A DNA stretch of 64,000 bases from Trogon surrucura (taxonomy: Eukaryota; Chordata; Aves; Trogoniformes; Trogonidae). Location: positions 12,919,840-12,983,839 of the forward strand of contig CM036630.1 in assembly GCA_020746105.1 (NCBI GenBank). The letters run 5' to 3'. This document shows positions 14,185 to 30,164 of this stretch, piece by piece; the stretch's first letter is position 1, and every line of letters starts with the position of its first letter. Both the position numbers and the translations under genes were made by a program. The notes below the pieces were generated by a model. The model ran no database searches and was not told the origin of the DNA. It saw nothing but the letters and a program-made list of their open reading frames with translations.

Positions 14185-17100
14185 TCCCCCCAAGCCAAAA
14201 AAAGCTGTGACAGGTTGATTTAGGGCTGTATAATGAGGCAGTTGTGAGGAGGATGGGTACAGCGGGAGCCTGTGCTTGCCAAATCGTTCGGCTTAATTGA
14301 TCAAATATTTTTATGCATCGTTTATTCCTTTAAGGCATCCAAAAGCCTCTTCTCATGCTGTGCTGCAATGAAAAGAGCAATACTGGAAATCACCCAGGCT
14401 GAACCCCGGTGCAACAGAGAGGGGTGGGTGGCCGCCAACAACTTGCCTGGCTGCCTGCGCTGCCCATGCTGCCCGCACCAAGTGGGGGGTGGGCGAGCAG
14501 ACCCAGCCTCTCCAGGGCTCCCCAAGGCACGCAACAGGCAGGAGCACAACTGCAGTCAGCATCCATCGGGCCGGGCTTGTCCTGGAGGCCTGTCTGGAGT
14601 GTGAGCGCAGCCATGTGTGCCACCTAGGAGGCCACTGCCCTTCCCCAGGGCTGGCTGTGTCCCCAGGCACCGGGGCAGCGTGCCACGCGAGGGCTGTCCC
14701 CACCATCCGCGGTGCGAAGGGAAACACTCAGCGAGCCAAGACGGATGCAGAAGTAATTGCCAGGAAATGTTTCCCTCATGCAATTAAGTCATTGTAATCA
14801 CTAAATCCCTCAGTCAGAGCTGGATCTGTTAATCTACAAAGAAAGAAGGACAAACTGAATCCATTCCTTGCTGGTTTTTTTTCCTCCTGTTCACTCGCCA
14901 CAGGATGCCAGGGGTGAGGAATCACTCTTGGTGTGGACAGGACGGGGGTGGGGGGCACATGGCTCTCACTACAGCCTCCTCCCTCGGGCATCGCTGCTAC
15001 CGGGTTCCAGTTTCAGCCCCCTGAGCCTCCCGTGTCCCCTACAACCTCTTCTTGCCTGGGTTCAGGCTGGCCAGCACAGTGGTGGGGGTCCCATTTGGGC
15101 AAGGCTTTAATATACCACATTTGCCACCAGAGGGAAAAGCTGCTCCTGAAGGGGCTGTTGGACCCTGGGTGGGTTGTGGCGAGGGACTGCAGGTCACCGG
15201 TGAAGGAAAGGCCGGGTCTCAGGGCAGGCAGCAGCAGCCCCATCCCTCCTGCCCACGACACAGCCCCTGGGGCAGCACAGCCCCTGGGCTGCAGCTCGGT
15301 GCCTGCAAGCCCTGGCTGCTTTCTGCATGCTCAAAACAAGAGCTGCCTCTAGCGGTACCAGGTGTGCCTCAGGGCTTGTGCGAGGCTAGAGGCCAGGCGC
15401 CTCTTCCCAGCCCTGCCTTGGGGACTGCTGCACGGATGTGATGTGCCCCCGCCACCCAAAAACTGGCTGGGGCTGCACAAAAGAGACTCCATGGCTCCTC
15501 ATGCCATCCACCAGCAGCATCGCCCGTCTCTGTCTTCATTTCCCTGGTCCCTGCGATAGTGCTGCCCCTTCTGGCAGTGCCACCCACTGTCAGCCCAAAT
15601 CCTGGCTTTGGGCTCACCTGCGTGTTCTTGCTGTTTGGATTCAGTTCAGCAATTAAAAACCTTGACCCAGCCTTCCTTTCATCTAAACAAACAAAAAGCC
15701 TTGGGCTGCCGAGATGAGAGCAGCAGCAAAGATACACCCAGCACTTTGCTGCGTCGCTCCAAGGACAGTTTGCTGGGAAGCAAAGCGCGGCTGCTCACAG
15801 GCGAGGAGAGATCAGCAGGGATGGCTGGCACATGATAAGACACGTGGACCAGATACGTGTTTCTTTCCAGGCATGGCTTCACTGGTGCACAGAGAAATGT
15901 CAGGGACCAAAAAGTATTGGTCTCCCCCATTGGCCCCATGCCTGGTACATCCTTGGAGTCCTCAGCACTGTTGCCCCTCACACCCTGACTGTGTCCTGTC
16001 CTGCCTTTAAGGTCACCTTTCCAGGACAGGGGATGCTGGAACATGCTCTGGCTTAGACCTAAGAGATGGGGCAGCTGATTGGTACAATATATCCTAAGAT
16101 GATATTTTGGACTCCTCTGACCACCAAATTCTGTTTTCCCTTATTCAGACCTTCTCCATGATAAACCTTCACCACTGTCCTCTTATGCCTAGAGAACGAG
16201 CAGACAGCAAACCTCCTGATCCTTTTGGAGCTCCCCCTAGTTGGCCAAGGCCAGGTGAGCTCCACCAGCATCCATGGGAAGCAGAGGTCTCCTCTCCCAG
16301 ATGCAGCCGGTCCTCTGCATTTTCGCCTTTGTTCAGAGCACCCAGTGATGCTCCTCTATACTCCTGTGTTCCAGGATGAGCAACTAGACTCTGAAGCTTC
16401 AGAAGGCTGGAAATCCTGGAGACACCTGAAACGAAGTGCAGGGAAGAAGACAATCAGATGGAGGTGAAGTGACAGCTGGGGCTGAGACTCCCGGCCCAAA
16501 CTCACAGGAGAAAGAAGGCCGGCTCGTGCTCCTTGCTGCCAGTCGAGGAGCACATTGTGGCTGAGGCACGTCAGGCAGAACTGCCGTTCTTTATGGCCAC
16601 TAATGGTATTTGCAGCTCTGCATTTAAAGATGATGATAAAGGTAATCAAACTGTCAGGAACAAAGACAGATGGGGAGCTTGCTGGAGCCAGCGAGGGATT
16701 CCCTGCTTTCAGTTAACAGCTGTGATTTATATTTCATTCGCACCTACAGACTCGGAGCAAGGAGCAGTGCTTTACAAAAACGCTGTAGGGAGGAGTACAG
16801 CAGACACTGAATTTATCTGCACTTGAGCTTCTAGACCTGTTTATGCCTTCTTTAGACATCACCACGAAATATCGCAGGGGTTATAAACTTTTCCCCGAAA
16901 ATATTTTGATGAGCAGAATTCCCTGCTGAGGTAACAACCTGCAGCTTAACTTCCTGCAGCCAGATGTTTCCTGATCATCAGCGACCAACCTTTCCCTCCC
17001 TCCTTCTCCCACACACGGTTTTGACAAGGTCCTGACAGCAGGCACCACAGTCCTTATGATTTGGGCTGTGAAGTACATGGTTCTTTCAGAAGTACAGGCT

Positions 17101-18499
17101 GCAAGAGCAGCTGCAAGGATGAAAGAAGGGGAGGGAGGTGCAAGAAGTCCCCAGCTGCATAACCATTGACCTTGACTCACCAACAAGGTCCATAGCTCAG
17201 ATCTTTGATGGTTGCGGATCCCTACCTGCATATCGGAGACCTCTCCTGCTCTTACTTTGCCATGATTCTGGTGTCCCTCCTTTCTTCTGACTTCAGATGT
17301 TGTCTCTTTTCTCATCTTACCTTTGTACAGTGTCATGCTGACAGCAGGGACAGCGGCAGCCTTACTTTCTTTGTAACACAAAGTCACCCAACACAGTGCT
17401 GCGTCTGTGCTGATACCGTATCCATGCAACCTGTGTTTCAAGGATTCTGTTTGCTTAATTTCTGTGGATTAAAAAAAAACAACAACCCACAAACAGTAAG
17501 AAAACAGCTTTACTAAGAAGAGTTCTAGCAGTTAATTAGTTTCAACATTGAAAGGGCCGCTGCCCGGCAGCTAAAAATCATCGTATTTGAATGGTGAATT
17601 AAGTCAGCCAAGCAATAAATCTGAGCAACAAAACAGTCCCTTTAGCTCAGAGGAGTCCTCTTTCCTCAAAACAGTGATAAATGGCTTCTTCTGAGAGCAC
17701 ACAAGGTCATCAAATTAATAAAGCATTTCAAGTAATGTCTGGAAGTGAAATGACACCCTGCTGCAAGAGATTTGCTGTTAAAGCCAACTCTCTGTAACAC
17801 AGTGTGATGCATAGAGGATTTCCAAAGCAAACCCATCCTCCAAATTAGGACAGTTGTCCAAACTCTTTCATGTCTTTTCTGGTCCATTGTCCTCCTCCCA
17901 AGTCATTATTTAGGAAAGTCAAGCTTGAGAAAAACCCACAGAAGAAAAAAAAAAAGAAAGAAAAATGAAAACTTGGGACCTTTCCACCAGGGAGGTAAGA
18001 CACTCAGAATATTCACCATGAAGCGAAGTGAAGAAAAGGCACCAAGGGGTGAAAGTAAGTGAAATGCTGAAAAGCTCCCAAAATAATAGTGGGACATGCT
18101 TGTATTCTTTGCAGTGTCTGCTTTCCAAGCCCTACCACATACATGGACAAAGCTATTGCAAGAACACTGCACTAAAAGTACTGGATTTACTTGTTGGATG
18201 TGAACAGGAGCAGGGACTGTTGCCTGCCAGCACTACCGTCAGGGACACTTGCACCACCCGGCACAGCTACCCAGTAGAAGGTCCAGAGTCCAAGAAGCAA
18301 CACTCAGACATCCAGGTATTAAATAAAGAAAATGAGTTTGACTTTCAATTAAATTCCACAGGCTTACCCTGAACACAGAATGGCTTCAGACACCACAGGC
18401 ACATAAAGCCAAGTGTGGCCCTGCTTTAAGTCGCCACCAGATTCCTTTCGTGCGTGTTTGGGGTGGCCCTGATTTGGGCTGAGATGTAGCAGCAGGCAC

Positions 18500-18695
18500 A
18501 GACAGGACAAGACAGGTGATGAGTTTAGGGATGCTTGGGCGCAGATATTAGGGAAATCTTTCCAGAAGTTGGGACAGTTTAGCAGGGGAACAGATTGCCT
18601 GGGAGATGTGACATCTCTGCCAGTGGCTGTTTCTAGGACAGGACAGACATCTGTGGCTGAGAGCCTGTCCTTGATGCTCCCTTCTAACCCGCACT
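18500..18695 (+). mobile_element. Degraded CR1/L3-like LINE 3' fragment
   Basis: The order of short blocks (GGGATGCTTGGG, AGGGAAATCTTTCCAGAAG, ACAGATTGCCTGGGAGATG, ACATCTGTGGCTGAGAGCC) resembles the 3' end of an old CR1-type element in plus orientation. It is strongly mutated, without terminal repeats that I can see. The overlapping 145-codon minus-strand frame is therefore not read as a gene. Confidence 0.5.
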
Positions 18696-19129
18696 GATCT
18701 TCAGAGGAAAAGAAAGTAGCACAGGACACAATTTTCACTCTCAACTCTTTGAGATGCCCCATAGGAGGCCTTATAACAGAAGCAGAGAGAGGGAAAGGCA
18801 AGAGGAACTCCAGCTAGTGATCTCCGACTCCTTTACTGGAAGTCTGTGTGATGGCAGTCTCTCCCTTAGACTTAAAGCTGAGTAAGTCCCCTCGCCTTCC
18901 ACTGAAAAGGCTTTCTGGAAGCTTGTCTTACACTGGAACCAATTTAATATGAAATATATATTTAATAACATGGTAGCACAGAGGCACCGAATAGGACAAA
19001 TACAAAAAAAACCCTAGCAATAAGCCTCTGCAATATTATATCCACTGGGTACCCTACTTTATGAAATCCGAGCCCAGCTTTCATTCGCCTTTGATTTACT
19101 CAGAGTATAAACGTCTTGAGACGGCACAC

Positions 19130-19345
19130 ACACCCCCCCCCAGAGCTCCCCGCTCCGAGTGCTACCGCAACACAGAGCCCGTAATCGCAGCGGCGCTGCC
19201 TCGGGCACGCGTCTGTGCGACCGACGGCTGATCTACCGAGGGGACGTGTTCATCACTCTTCCAGCATCTGACACCCAAACCCGGCAGCACACACACGCGC
19301 AACGACGACGGCGGCTCTGGCCTCTTCCCGGCCTCATTGGCATGC
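19130..19345. other. Orphan CpG-rich patch in the left intergenic region
   Basis: A short block with many CpG dinucleotides (CGCAGCGGCGCTGCCTCGGG, then CGCGCAACGACGACGGCGG) in otherwise CpG-poor DNA. Open frames here on both strands do not resemble any protein I know, including the GALNT10 N-terminus that might be expected nearby. It may be an unrecognised promoter or a conserved element. Confidence 0.55.
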
Positions 19346-19559
19346 AGCAGAAAGCCCCGATGCCATCTGGAACGCAGAGGCAGATGGATGGACATATGTA
19401 TAATCCGTGTGCCTCGCTGCTGATGTAAACGTCCCAGCGCAGGCATTAACACTCGAGTACACGGTTTGCATTTGGGGCGCGTGAGAGTTTTTTTCTCCCA
19501 TAAAATAAATAAAATACATTCTGAGTATCTTGGGAGGAAGCCATTCTAATCCTTTTATT

Positions 19560-19665
19560 CTTTCCAAAGGAAAATGATTCCATATTCAGAGCACTGTGCA
19601 AACAATTAATTAGCCTAATGAAAATGAAAGGCGTAATTGCTCAGTATTATGATGATCATTGGCAG
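19560..19665. promoter_or_regulatory. AT-rich block next to the 19-kb CpG patch
   Basis: Contains CAATTAATTAGCCTAATG, GCGTAATTGC and ATTATGATGATCATT: a dense set of homeodomain/bZIP-type cores over about 100 bp. It is a candidate conserved noncoding element; function is inferred only. Confidence 0.35.
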
Positions 19666-21511
19666 CCAGGCGTGACCAAAGAACAGGCACTGTCTTACCA
19701 GGAAAAAAAGCAAAACTTTCCGGCTTTTGGGGCTTTTTTTGATACTTGAGCATCTAACAAAACAAATTTTTTTTTTTTTGGAGTGATGGTGTAATTCTTC
19801 CTTTCCACATGTAAAAAGCTGGCAAAATGTGGAGACATCTGAATGAGCTGCTATACAATTAAAAAAAAAAGCAGAGCAGAGAGACCCAGCTGGTGTGAAA
19901 GGATGTGGCTGAACTGAAGTCGATAAAGCTGTAACTTGCCTGAGTTGAGTGACATGGTGGTGTCTCCTGTGCATGTCTCCTGCAAGAGACTTGATTCACA
20001 AGATGAGAGTGCTGCAACATGATGAAAAATTGTATATTTTAAGGAGTGCACCCAAAGCTGAAGTACAGTCATCCTTTATGCAGTTCTGTTCGCAACGACC
20101 TGTGGTTATCCAAATGGAAAAGTGCTTTAAATTCATGCAGATGAATTTGTTCACTGTGCGTAGGATCATGAAGAGTCAGGTTACAGGAGTTGTGCGAAAG
20201 TGAACCGTTATCATTCATGCATATCTTGTAAGATGGAGATAGAAAACAGATGTTAATTGAACACTGACCTAGCCTGAGGAGGATGGGTCCAGTAATTCTT
20301 CGTTTAAGCAGCTGATTCGTGTGGGAAAATCCCAAAGATTCAGCTTTAATTCTATTATCTGCCTTGTGCGGAGACTGGCAACTAGACCCTATTCTTTAGA
20401 AACAATGTGGGTGAAGTCTGCTCTCAACCACACTTGCACAACCCCACGGACTATGTAGGGAGGGTTTCTCAGCAAGCAGTATTTTTGGTATTTGGGATGG
20501 GGGCCGGAATTGAAGTTTAAGCTTAACTAAGGGCACTTGTATTCTGTGCTCCAGGCTGGAACCCAGAGCTGCAGGACATGCCTGTACAAAAGTCATTCGT
20601 TACCGTGCAATATGAGCGCCTCACATGGGAACTACGGCTTCCCAGTGTAACCAGTGGTGACCGGTAAGCACCACGCTCAGGGGGCTGGAGTCACCCCCTG
20701 ACAGAGTTTAGTTGATCGCAAAGGGATCAGGAACCCAAGCCTGGTCATCAAAATGAGGTGGGATGACGCCCTCCCTCCCACCCTCAGTACAGCACTCCAG
20801 GGGATGTTACTTGTTCCCCGTGTAATTTAATAAACAACTGGCTAGCAAAGAGCAAGGGTAAAGTCAGACCTACATCTCCTCTGGCTTCAGGGATGCAGAG
20901 TGAGAGCAGCCCACACGCTTCCCTTGGCACAGGGGCGGAAATTTCTTTATGCCATCTCAGAAATTCACTGGGAAAACAGCGATACAGACTTGGTCACTTG
21001 AAGGCTTTAGATACTCCATGTGTGCTGCCTTTTAGGAGATAAGTTGTGTCCAAATACACTGGGGTTTGAGGAGGATTAAAAAAATCAAAACCCACCAGGA
21101 GGTGATTACAACACAGAACAGTAAATCCTGTGAAAAAGACAAAAACAGAGAATACAGGTTTGTGGCTGAAGGTCACTGCACTTCACAATCACCCTTTGTA
21201 GCTTGCAAAAGTGAAATCAAGGGCCTTCCTGAAACCACTTTGGGTCTGTAACCATTTGTTTATGCAGCTCATGATAAATACAACAGACCCTGCTGGGGAC
21301 TTTGAGACATAAAAAAAATGACAGATCCAAAGATGCCACAGCAAGATCGGTTTATCAGATAACTGAATTATCCCGACAACCTTTGTCAGGCTGGCTAACA
21401 ACACTCCACTTAGCTGAATACAGCTGCTATTCAACCTGGGATACACAGGCACTTGTCACCCCTTACTGATGAAAAAAGAAAACCCTAATGAAAGGCGGCT
21501 TTTGTTTTCTA

Positions 21512-21517
21512 TTTATT
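21512..21517 (-). terminator. Distal poly(A) signal of MFAP3
   Basis: AATAAA on the minus strand at the far end of the AT-rich block downstream of MFAP3. It would yield the long 3' UTR isoform. Confidence 0.5.
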
Positions 21518-24497
21518 TTGCAAATCTACCAATTCATTTTATGAAAGTATGAAATCCTGTGTAGTTACATTAAACGGTTACATTACAATCCAGGTAATAC
21601 AAATAACCACTACAAAGTTAGTTTTAGGTACTCTCAGATAACGAGTAGATTTAACATTGTTTAAAATAAAAATAAGTCACAAAAAAGAGAAAAATAGCCT
21701 TGTGATTGTCAAAGAATTTAGTTTAAAGCAAGGAAATCATGGTAAACTCTCCTTGTCCTACAAAAAGTTAAGACAGAAACACTGACGTTCACTTCGTCTT
21801 TCAAAGTTAACGTTCAATTAGACTCATCAAACAAATTTTAAGTGCACACATCCACTCAGAATAACAACAATAGTTCAAAAGTTGTTTGGAAACCAGTGTT
21901 GGGTTTCATTCTCTGGTAACTACATTTACAGTACAACATCACCATCATCCTTTCCTTCAGATGCATAAAAATTCTGTGAAATCGTTTGTAAAATACACTA
22001 GAGCTTCAGATCTGCTCTAATTGAATTCGGTGAGAGTAGGATCAGTTCCTACATTTAATAAGTACTCCTGATTTACTGAAATCCTTAGAAAACAGCCTCC
22101 TTCCCAGGGATGATATTAATCTAGTGAACAAAATGCTGTAATACCTCAGCAGAACTCTTAGCTTTACTATCCAGCAACTGACACTGAAACTGCATTTCTG
22201 AGGACCTTTATGCACCATCATTCCTTCCTCTCCACCAGCAACAGGACACATGTAGACACCAAGTAACTGTGCTTAGTAAGAACTTGGAGCTATGCAAATA
22301 AAGTATAAAAATCAAAGACCAACTTGAATTAATCTGGAAACTGCTCTCCTGACACCCATCTGACACACTTCTAGCGTCATTCTGCTGCCTGCAAGCTGCC
22401 ACTTCTGATGAGACACGTGTCAATCACAACCGCATCACTGCTTCCTAGGAAGCAATTCAACGGAGCTTTCATTTTGTAGCTGCATCTCCACGTTGCATTT
22501 GGAGTTGGGGGCAACACGTCCGAGATGTTACCCTCGCACACAATGCAACTGTTTCACAAAAGCAAGGAGAGCTGTTTATGGGGAAGGAAGGCAAGTGCAG
22601 GCACCATCCTGATGGGCTGTCGCACAAAGGAGATCAAAAGTTCATTCTCTGTTGTAGCCTTCACCTCTTTCAGCTAGGGCATCCAAAATGGTGCAAGCCC
22701 TCAAATCTCCACTCATGCATGTGCAACAAACCTGCAGAGCTCACTGAAGCACAGAAGCGAAGCCAGCAGCATCGTAGCAGGGCGTCTGAGAGAATTAGGT
22801 ATTAATCCACAAGAGTAACTTTTAACACCTGATCACCTCAAAAAACTTGGAAGAAACCAGACAGGTTACACAAAACTAGACGAGCTTTTCACCTGGATAT
22901 AAAGTGCCATCAAACTATGGAAGCAAAGAAGTTACTACTGAGCCGTTGTTAATGTCTACAGCAGGCTTTATCCCCTCTGAAGCAGACAAAGTTTGCTGTA
23001 GTCTTGGAAATGGTGCTGAGCTGGTGGGAAGGCTACTGTAACCAAGGCTAGCAATTTTCCTCCTTCCTGACAAACACCACTCTTACCCAACACGCCAAAG
23101 CCAACAAAGATGCATTTCCTGGAGGCTGACTGCACAACTTTCCCCAGAAGGCCATTTAAAATGGTAATAGATGCTCCAGTTCCCAATTTGCTGATACGAT
23201 AACAATAAACATCATTTGTTCAGACCCTTTGTTAAGAGCAGGCATTACAACAGACAGCCCCACCCTGTTATTACCACTGTGCCTGCTTGTTTTCCATCTC
23301 CACTCATGTAAAAGTAATGTCAAATCCTCTTAAGAATCCTGAGCAGCCATCCAGAATCACTTGTTCAACTGACATTTCTGTAATAATAAGGAAAGAAAAA
23401 AGAGTTGTGGGAAATTAAATGGTGCTCCTGTTGCCAAGTTGTTAAAATTATATGGCAATATGCTTCCAGTAGTTGTAAGAAATTAATTTGTGGAGTGCTT
23501 ACAAGCCTTACATCCACTAAATCTCAACAGGATATAAAATGCTATTTAAATGATACAACTTACAAATGTTAAGGAGAAAAAAAAAATCAGCACTAAAGAG
23601 TGGAAAAAGAAACTAGATTCTTGCCTGCACTCTTGATTCCTTGAGGCTGGATCTCTACAGCCGAGGAAGCCGTGAAGGAGATCCTTGGAGAAGTACTTAT
23701 GTGCGTACATACATCAGCACCTGCACCTCTCCCTTCTGCCACCCTTCTTCAGCAGATGGGACAAGGCATGTTCAGGGAGTTGCTGCACTCCTGTAAACAG
23801 CTGTAGGCCAAGAGCTCAGCCAGCCCCTGCACTAACCACTCTCTTCAACTGCTTTCTGAAAGCACCAGCCACAGCAAAGCAAGCATCACTACTCTTCATC
23901 TCCTTTCGTATGATGTTGCTCAGAAAGAAGTGCGCGAGACATCCGATCTGCAGACAAATTCACTTTTAAATTATGCCACTACATATTACTGTCATCCTTT
24001 TCTCACAACAATGTCAAATACAATACAAAACTTTGGAGTTTCTACAGTGAGTAAAATCAGTAAAGTCAAAAGACAGACAGCGCTGGCAGTGCTGTTACTG
24101 CTCCATTCTACAAGACAGAACCAGGGTAAGGCGCTTTGGCAATCAGCACCAAGTTTAAGCAACAAGCTTTGTAAAAACAATTCGCTCTCCACACTCTAGA
24201 GTTTTCAGCATGGAAAACTGACACCCCCTGGCTGTCCTTTAAACTGCTCTGAAACTACAATTTGTTAATCCAGCAGCAGATCCTGGTACTATTATTTCCC
24301 TAAGTACAGTACATTTTGATAGCAACACAGAAGCACACGACACAGAACAGATTTGTTCAAGCTCCCATAGCTGATGGGCTACACGCACCAAGAGGCAATT
24401 CAAAAAGAGCACACAACTCAATTCATCAGGACAACATCGACTCAAAGGAATTCTAGCTCCACTTTGTGAAGGAAGAAAAAGTTCACAAAGAAAAAGA

Positions 24498-24503
24498 TTT
24501 TAT
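24498..24503 (-). terminator. Proximal poly(A) signal of MFAP3
   Basis: AATAAA on the minus strand, about 345 bp after the stop codon. It would yield the short 3' UTR isoform. Confidence 0.5.
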
Positions 24504-24845
24504 TGCAAGTTGTCCTGCTCAGTTTGGCCACTTCTAATACAGATCAGAAGTATGAGAAGCTACCAAGGAGCCAAGGACAAACAATTCCGGTTTTGTAAAT
24601 ATTTTAAGTATAGCAAGCTTACTTTAAAAAGAAAAGCCACTGTGCAATATTCCAAACAGCCTTCTCTAAGACTTGAAATTGTTAGATGAACACTGACAGA
24701 GAATACAGGTTTCAGTAGCGGTTCTGGCACCTTGCAATTTGGAAAACCCTTGTCCACACGGGACTGAGGTAACTTGTTTGCAGCCCCCTTTCTTGCGGTA
24801 CCCTAGGGTCACCTGTGCATCCCTCACATCAGCGCGCCACTGGCC

Positions 24846-27257
<2,412 letters not shown>

Positions 27258-27440
27258 GGAAAGTTAGAGAAGATTCTTTTTTCATTTAATTTGCAGAAAT
27301 GAGGTCATACGATATTAAGCTGCCTGTATTGCTCTGAGATAGAAGCGGAGGCTCTTGATTTGGTTCGGTGATGGAAAATGTCTTGGATCCAAACACACTT
27401 TCAACACCATCAATATTAGAAGTGGAAACTGGAAATCCAA
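27258..27440 (-). other. MFAP3: MFAP3 5' UTR part of the first coding exon
   Basis: On the minus strand a long T-tract followed by CCCAG (acceptor at 27443-27441) opens an exon at 27440 that runs into the MFAP3 start codon at 27257. An upstream open frame crossing this acceptor ends at 27286, before the ATG, so this stretch is read as 5' untranslated. The extent of the exon is inferred from the acceptor only. Confidence 0.65.
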
Positions 27441-29672
27441 CTGGGAAAAAAAAAAAAAAGTTTATTAATGATAGCAAGCTTACGGCATATTCAAATTTCA
27501 TTTCCAGTACACAGATTTCAATTAGCATAATGTAAACTGTCAGCCGAGAGGTTCCAAATCAGAGCTTTGCTCAGAACACAGTAATGAATCGAGGGTAAGA
27601 AGGCATTAGCACAACCTCCAGTCCTTTAGATGTTCATCTTCCCATCCAAATAAATAATCTCAGGAACAATAAGCATTAAAAGGAAAAAGGTTTTTACAAA
27701 AAAGAACAAATTGTTCAGACTACTCTAAATGCGTAACTATCTTTAGGGTCAGCAAGTGGATTCTGCATTTGCTAACAGAGAAAAAACGCTTTCTTAACAG
27801 AGGAAGAAACGCAAAAAAAGAGGATATAATTTCTGCCTCCCTCCCCACCAATATCAAAATGCTTTTAAGCTCTGGTTTTCTAAAGCCAGTCTTTCACTTA
27901 GCATCTAGAGAAAAACCGAAGCGCACACACATCTGATTTTCAGCATTAATACATCTTGATCTTAGAGGCAGAATCAGGGTTAGATGTCTAAATACTACAT
28001 AATACGCTTATAATTTCTTGCACTGGGAAAACTCTCAGCAGTTATCTACGGGCACAGGGAGGAAGGGCCTTTCTGAATATCAGGACACTGATGTCTGAGC
28101 ATATTTCCTTTTTTACAATCCCTCTTCCTGCTGCCACTCTATTTGCTAACTCTGCCTCTTTTTTTTTCTAGCTTGTTTTATAATAGGCTTCTCTTGAAAA
28201 TCTTTCACTTTATGCTGCTACATCTCAGTGGTCATATCTTGTTTATCATCTTCTCTGCCTAAGTGCTGCCCCATATTTCACAGTAATTTGAAAAAAAATG
28301 GTTTTGTCTAGGGACAGAATGCACTCTTCAAATTAATGTGCACAAAAGCTATTTTAAGACATCAGGATACAGCCTTTAATTTTATGTTCTTTGCACACAG
28401 GGATTTTCTTTTGGTAAAAGCCTGAATTAAACCACCTTGTAACAAAATGAGATGACACCGATAGAAGAAATCTGTAATCAATTTTTCTGGAAGCCTGAAT
28501 CAAGAAAATTTCTAATCCAATATGCATTCCCTGGAGTTATGATTCCATCTACACTGCTCCAGAGCCCTAAAAAACAAAGTACAAAAGCCACAAGCCAAAC
28601 TTTTATCCTAAAGGATATCTCACTTCATCCCACTGCCTGTGTGACTTCGGATTTATCTTTTCTTCTACCAGTTGCAAATGCCAGTAGAGCTGAATTTCAT
28701 AAATATCACAATATAAAGGAATAAATTTTCTTAATAAATAATGCAAACACTTCTCATCTTTCAAGAATCACTACTTAACACTGCCTAAAGCAGACAGAAA
28801 TACGATCACTTATGAAATACAACGCACTATAAATACCAATAATTTGCACTGTTTTTTCGGCGGAGAAAAGATAAGCACGCTCAAGAACAAAAAAAAGTCT
28901 GATAGCACACTACTCAGATCACGATTTTTTTTCAGTTAAAGTCAATTTGTCTAAGGTCAGACCAGATTCCAGACTTGACATCTGATGAGAAACATGTCAG
29001 CTGACCCATTTCTGCTCTGGCTATTGCCAAAATCAGTTTAAACAAAGGCAGCAAAGAAGACAGCTCTGTCCAACTCTCCTTCAAGCTTGACTAACCAACT
29101 TCCCCACTGAATCCTGTGAGAGAAACTGGAAAACAGACCCTCCACTTGTTTCTCTGTAAACAGCAACCCCTTCATCTGCCTTTTTTTTTTATTGGCCCCA
29201 CTCTGTTTTCCATCATGCCTCTTGTCCGCTCATTTAAGATGAGACCAGTGCTGAGAACTCAATCATACCATTGTGCTGAAGAAGCTGCTTTTCCGTAGCT
29301 AAATGGTTAAAAACAGTACCAAGGCCTCTTTTGTTCCCGTTTTCCACCAGTTACATTTTCGGGAAAGTCCTGCTGCTTCTCAAGAACATCCCAGACACAC
29401 CAACTGAAAAAAACCCACCAATTCTACAGTTGCTGCTGGTTGCTATTCTTCTGTTTGAAGGAATCATTTTAACCTTCCTTTCTTAGACCCTTAGTATTTT
29501 TCCAGAGTGTTTCTGAGCCTTCACCAGGCTGCTGACGACTGACCTGCTTATTTTGGCAATCTTGTGCAGATTTCCTAAAGGCAGGCTGTGGACTGTCAGC
29601 ACTTTGCGGACCGCTGCCATCGGAGAGTCTGTCCCAGCTCGCACTGGCACGTGCGGTGCTGGGGCCGCACAC

Positions 29673-29905
29673 TGTAGAATCACAGAATCACAGGACAGTT
29701 TCTGTTGGGAGAGACCCTCAGGATCATCGAGTCCAACCTTTGTCCCAGCCCTGTCAACACCACTAAATCCTCAGCACAACATCCACCCGTTTCTTAAAAA
29801 CCTCTAGGGATGGTGACTCAACCACCTCTCTGGGCAGCCTGTTCCGATGGCTGACAACCCTTTCAGCTCCCCAGCACCCACCACTCCACCACCCGGCTGC
29901 CTTCA
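29673..29905 (-). mobile_element. CR1 LINE 3' fragment, minus strand
   Basis: On the minus strand this reads as the 3' end of a CR1 retrotransposon: a block around GGTTGGACTCGATGATCCTG and a terminal direct repeat of GATTCTGT units at 29673-29690. It is 5'-truncated, as most copies are, and lies in MFAP3 intron 1. The inner (5') boundary is approximate. Confidence 0.85.
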
Positions 29906-30164
29906 GTTAAACCCACCACCGCACTCAACAGCTTTCTCACGCACCGGGACCTGACTTCACAGCATTTGGTGCAGTTACAACTGACAACAGCTCTGGTGTG
30001 AAGACAAACCCTTGTCTTGAGTATCAAATCAAACTCAAGGAATTACTTAGAGTCTTCTAAGACAGTAACTTCCCAACTAATAACATTTTAGATTTTTTTG
30101 AGGACAATTCCAGTACCTCCTGGTTTCTTTGTGTTGTTGTCATTTTAAATAATTGAATTAATAG

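Larger units (their letters stand above)
1..21489. other. Gene-free left region
   Basis: I find no exon here with paired splice sites, a recognisable protein or a poly(A) context. GC-rich low-complexity stretches alternate with short AT-rich blocks that look like candidate conserved noncoding elements (for example 3890-3990, 8100-8280, 10460-10510, 14280-14340). From mammalian gene order, GALNT10 should lie to the left on the minus strand, so this may be intergenic DNA or a GALNT10 intron. No GALNT10 exon was recognised. Confidence 0.5.
21490..24845 (-). other. MFAP3: MFAP3 3' UTR
   Basis: About 3.3 kb of AT-rich, gene-free sequence follows the MFAP3 stop codon at 24846-24848. Minus-strand AATAAA hexamers lie at 24503-24498 (proximal) and 21517-21512 (distal), suggesting short and long 3' UTR forms ending near 24.48 and 21.49 kb. 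No coding exon or repeat stands out. The distal end is inferred from the hexamer and the change in base composition beyond it. Confidence 0.6.

Noticed and set aside
15125..15139. CTCF-like CCACCAGAGGGAAAA
   Set aside because: Only about 12 of 15 positions; the GGC core is lost.
17939..17965. A-rich runs such as this one and T-runs at 2436, 19767 and 48577 as retrogene tails
   Set aside because: None is preceded by a recognisable intronless coding copy or bounded by target-site duplications.
18364..18801. 145-codon minus-strand frame
   Set aside because: Overlaps a degraded LINE-like 3' end on the other strand; explained as a chance frame in an old repeat.
1..21489. GALNT10 exons expected by synteny on the minus strand
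   Set aside because: No frame resembles the GALNT10 signal anchor, catalytic or lectin segments; not reported.
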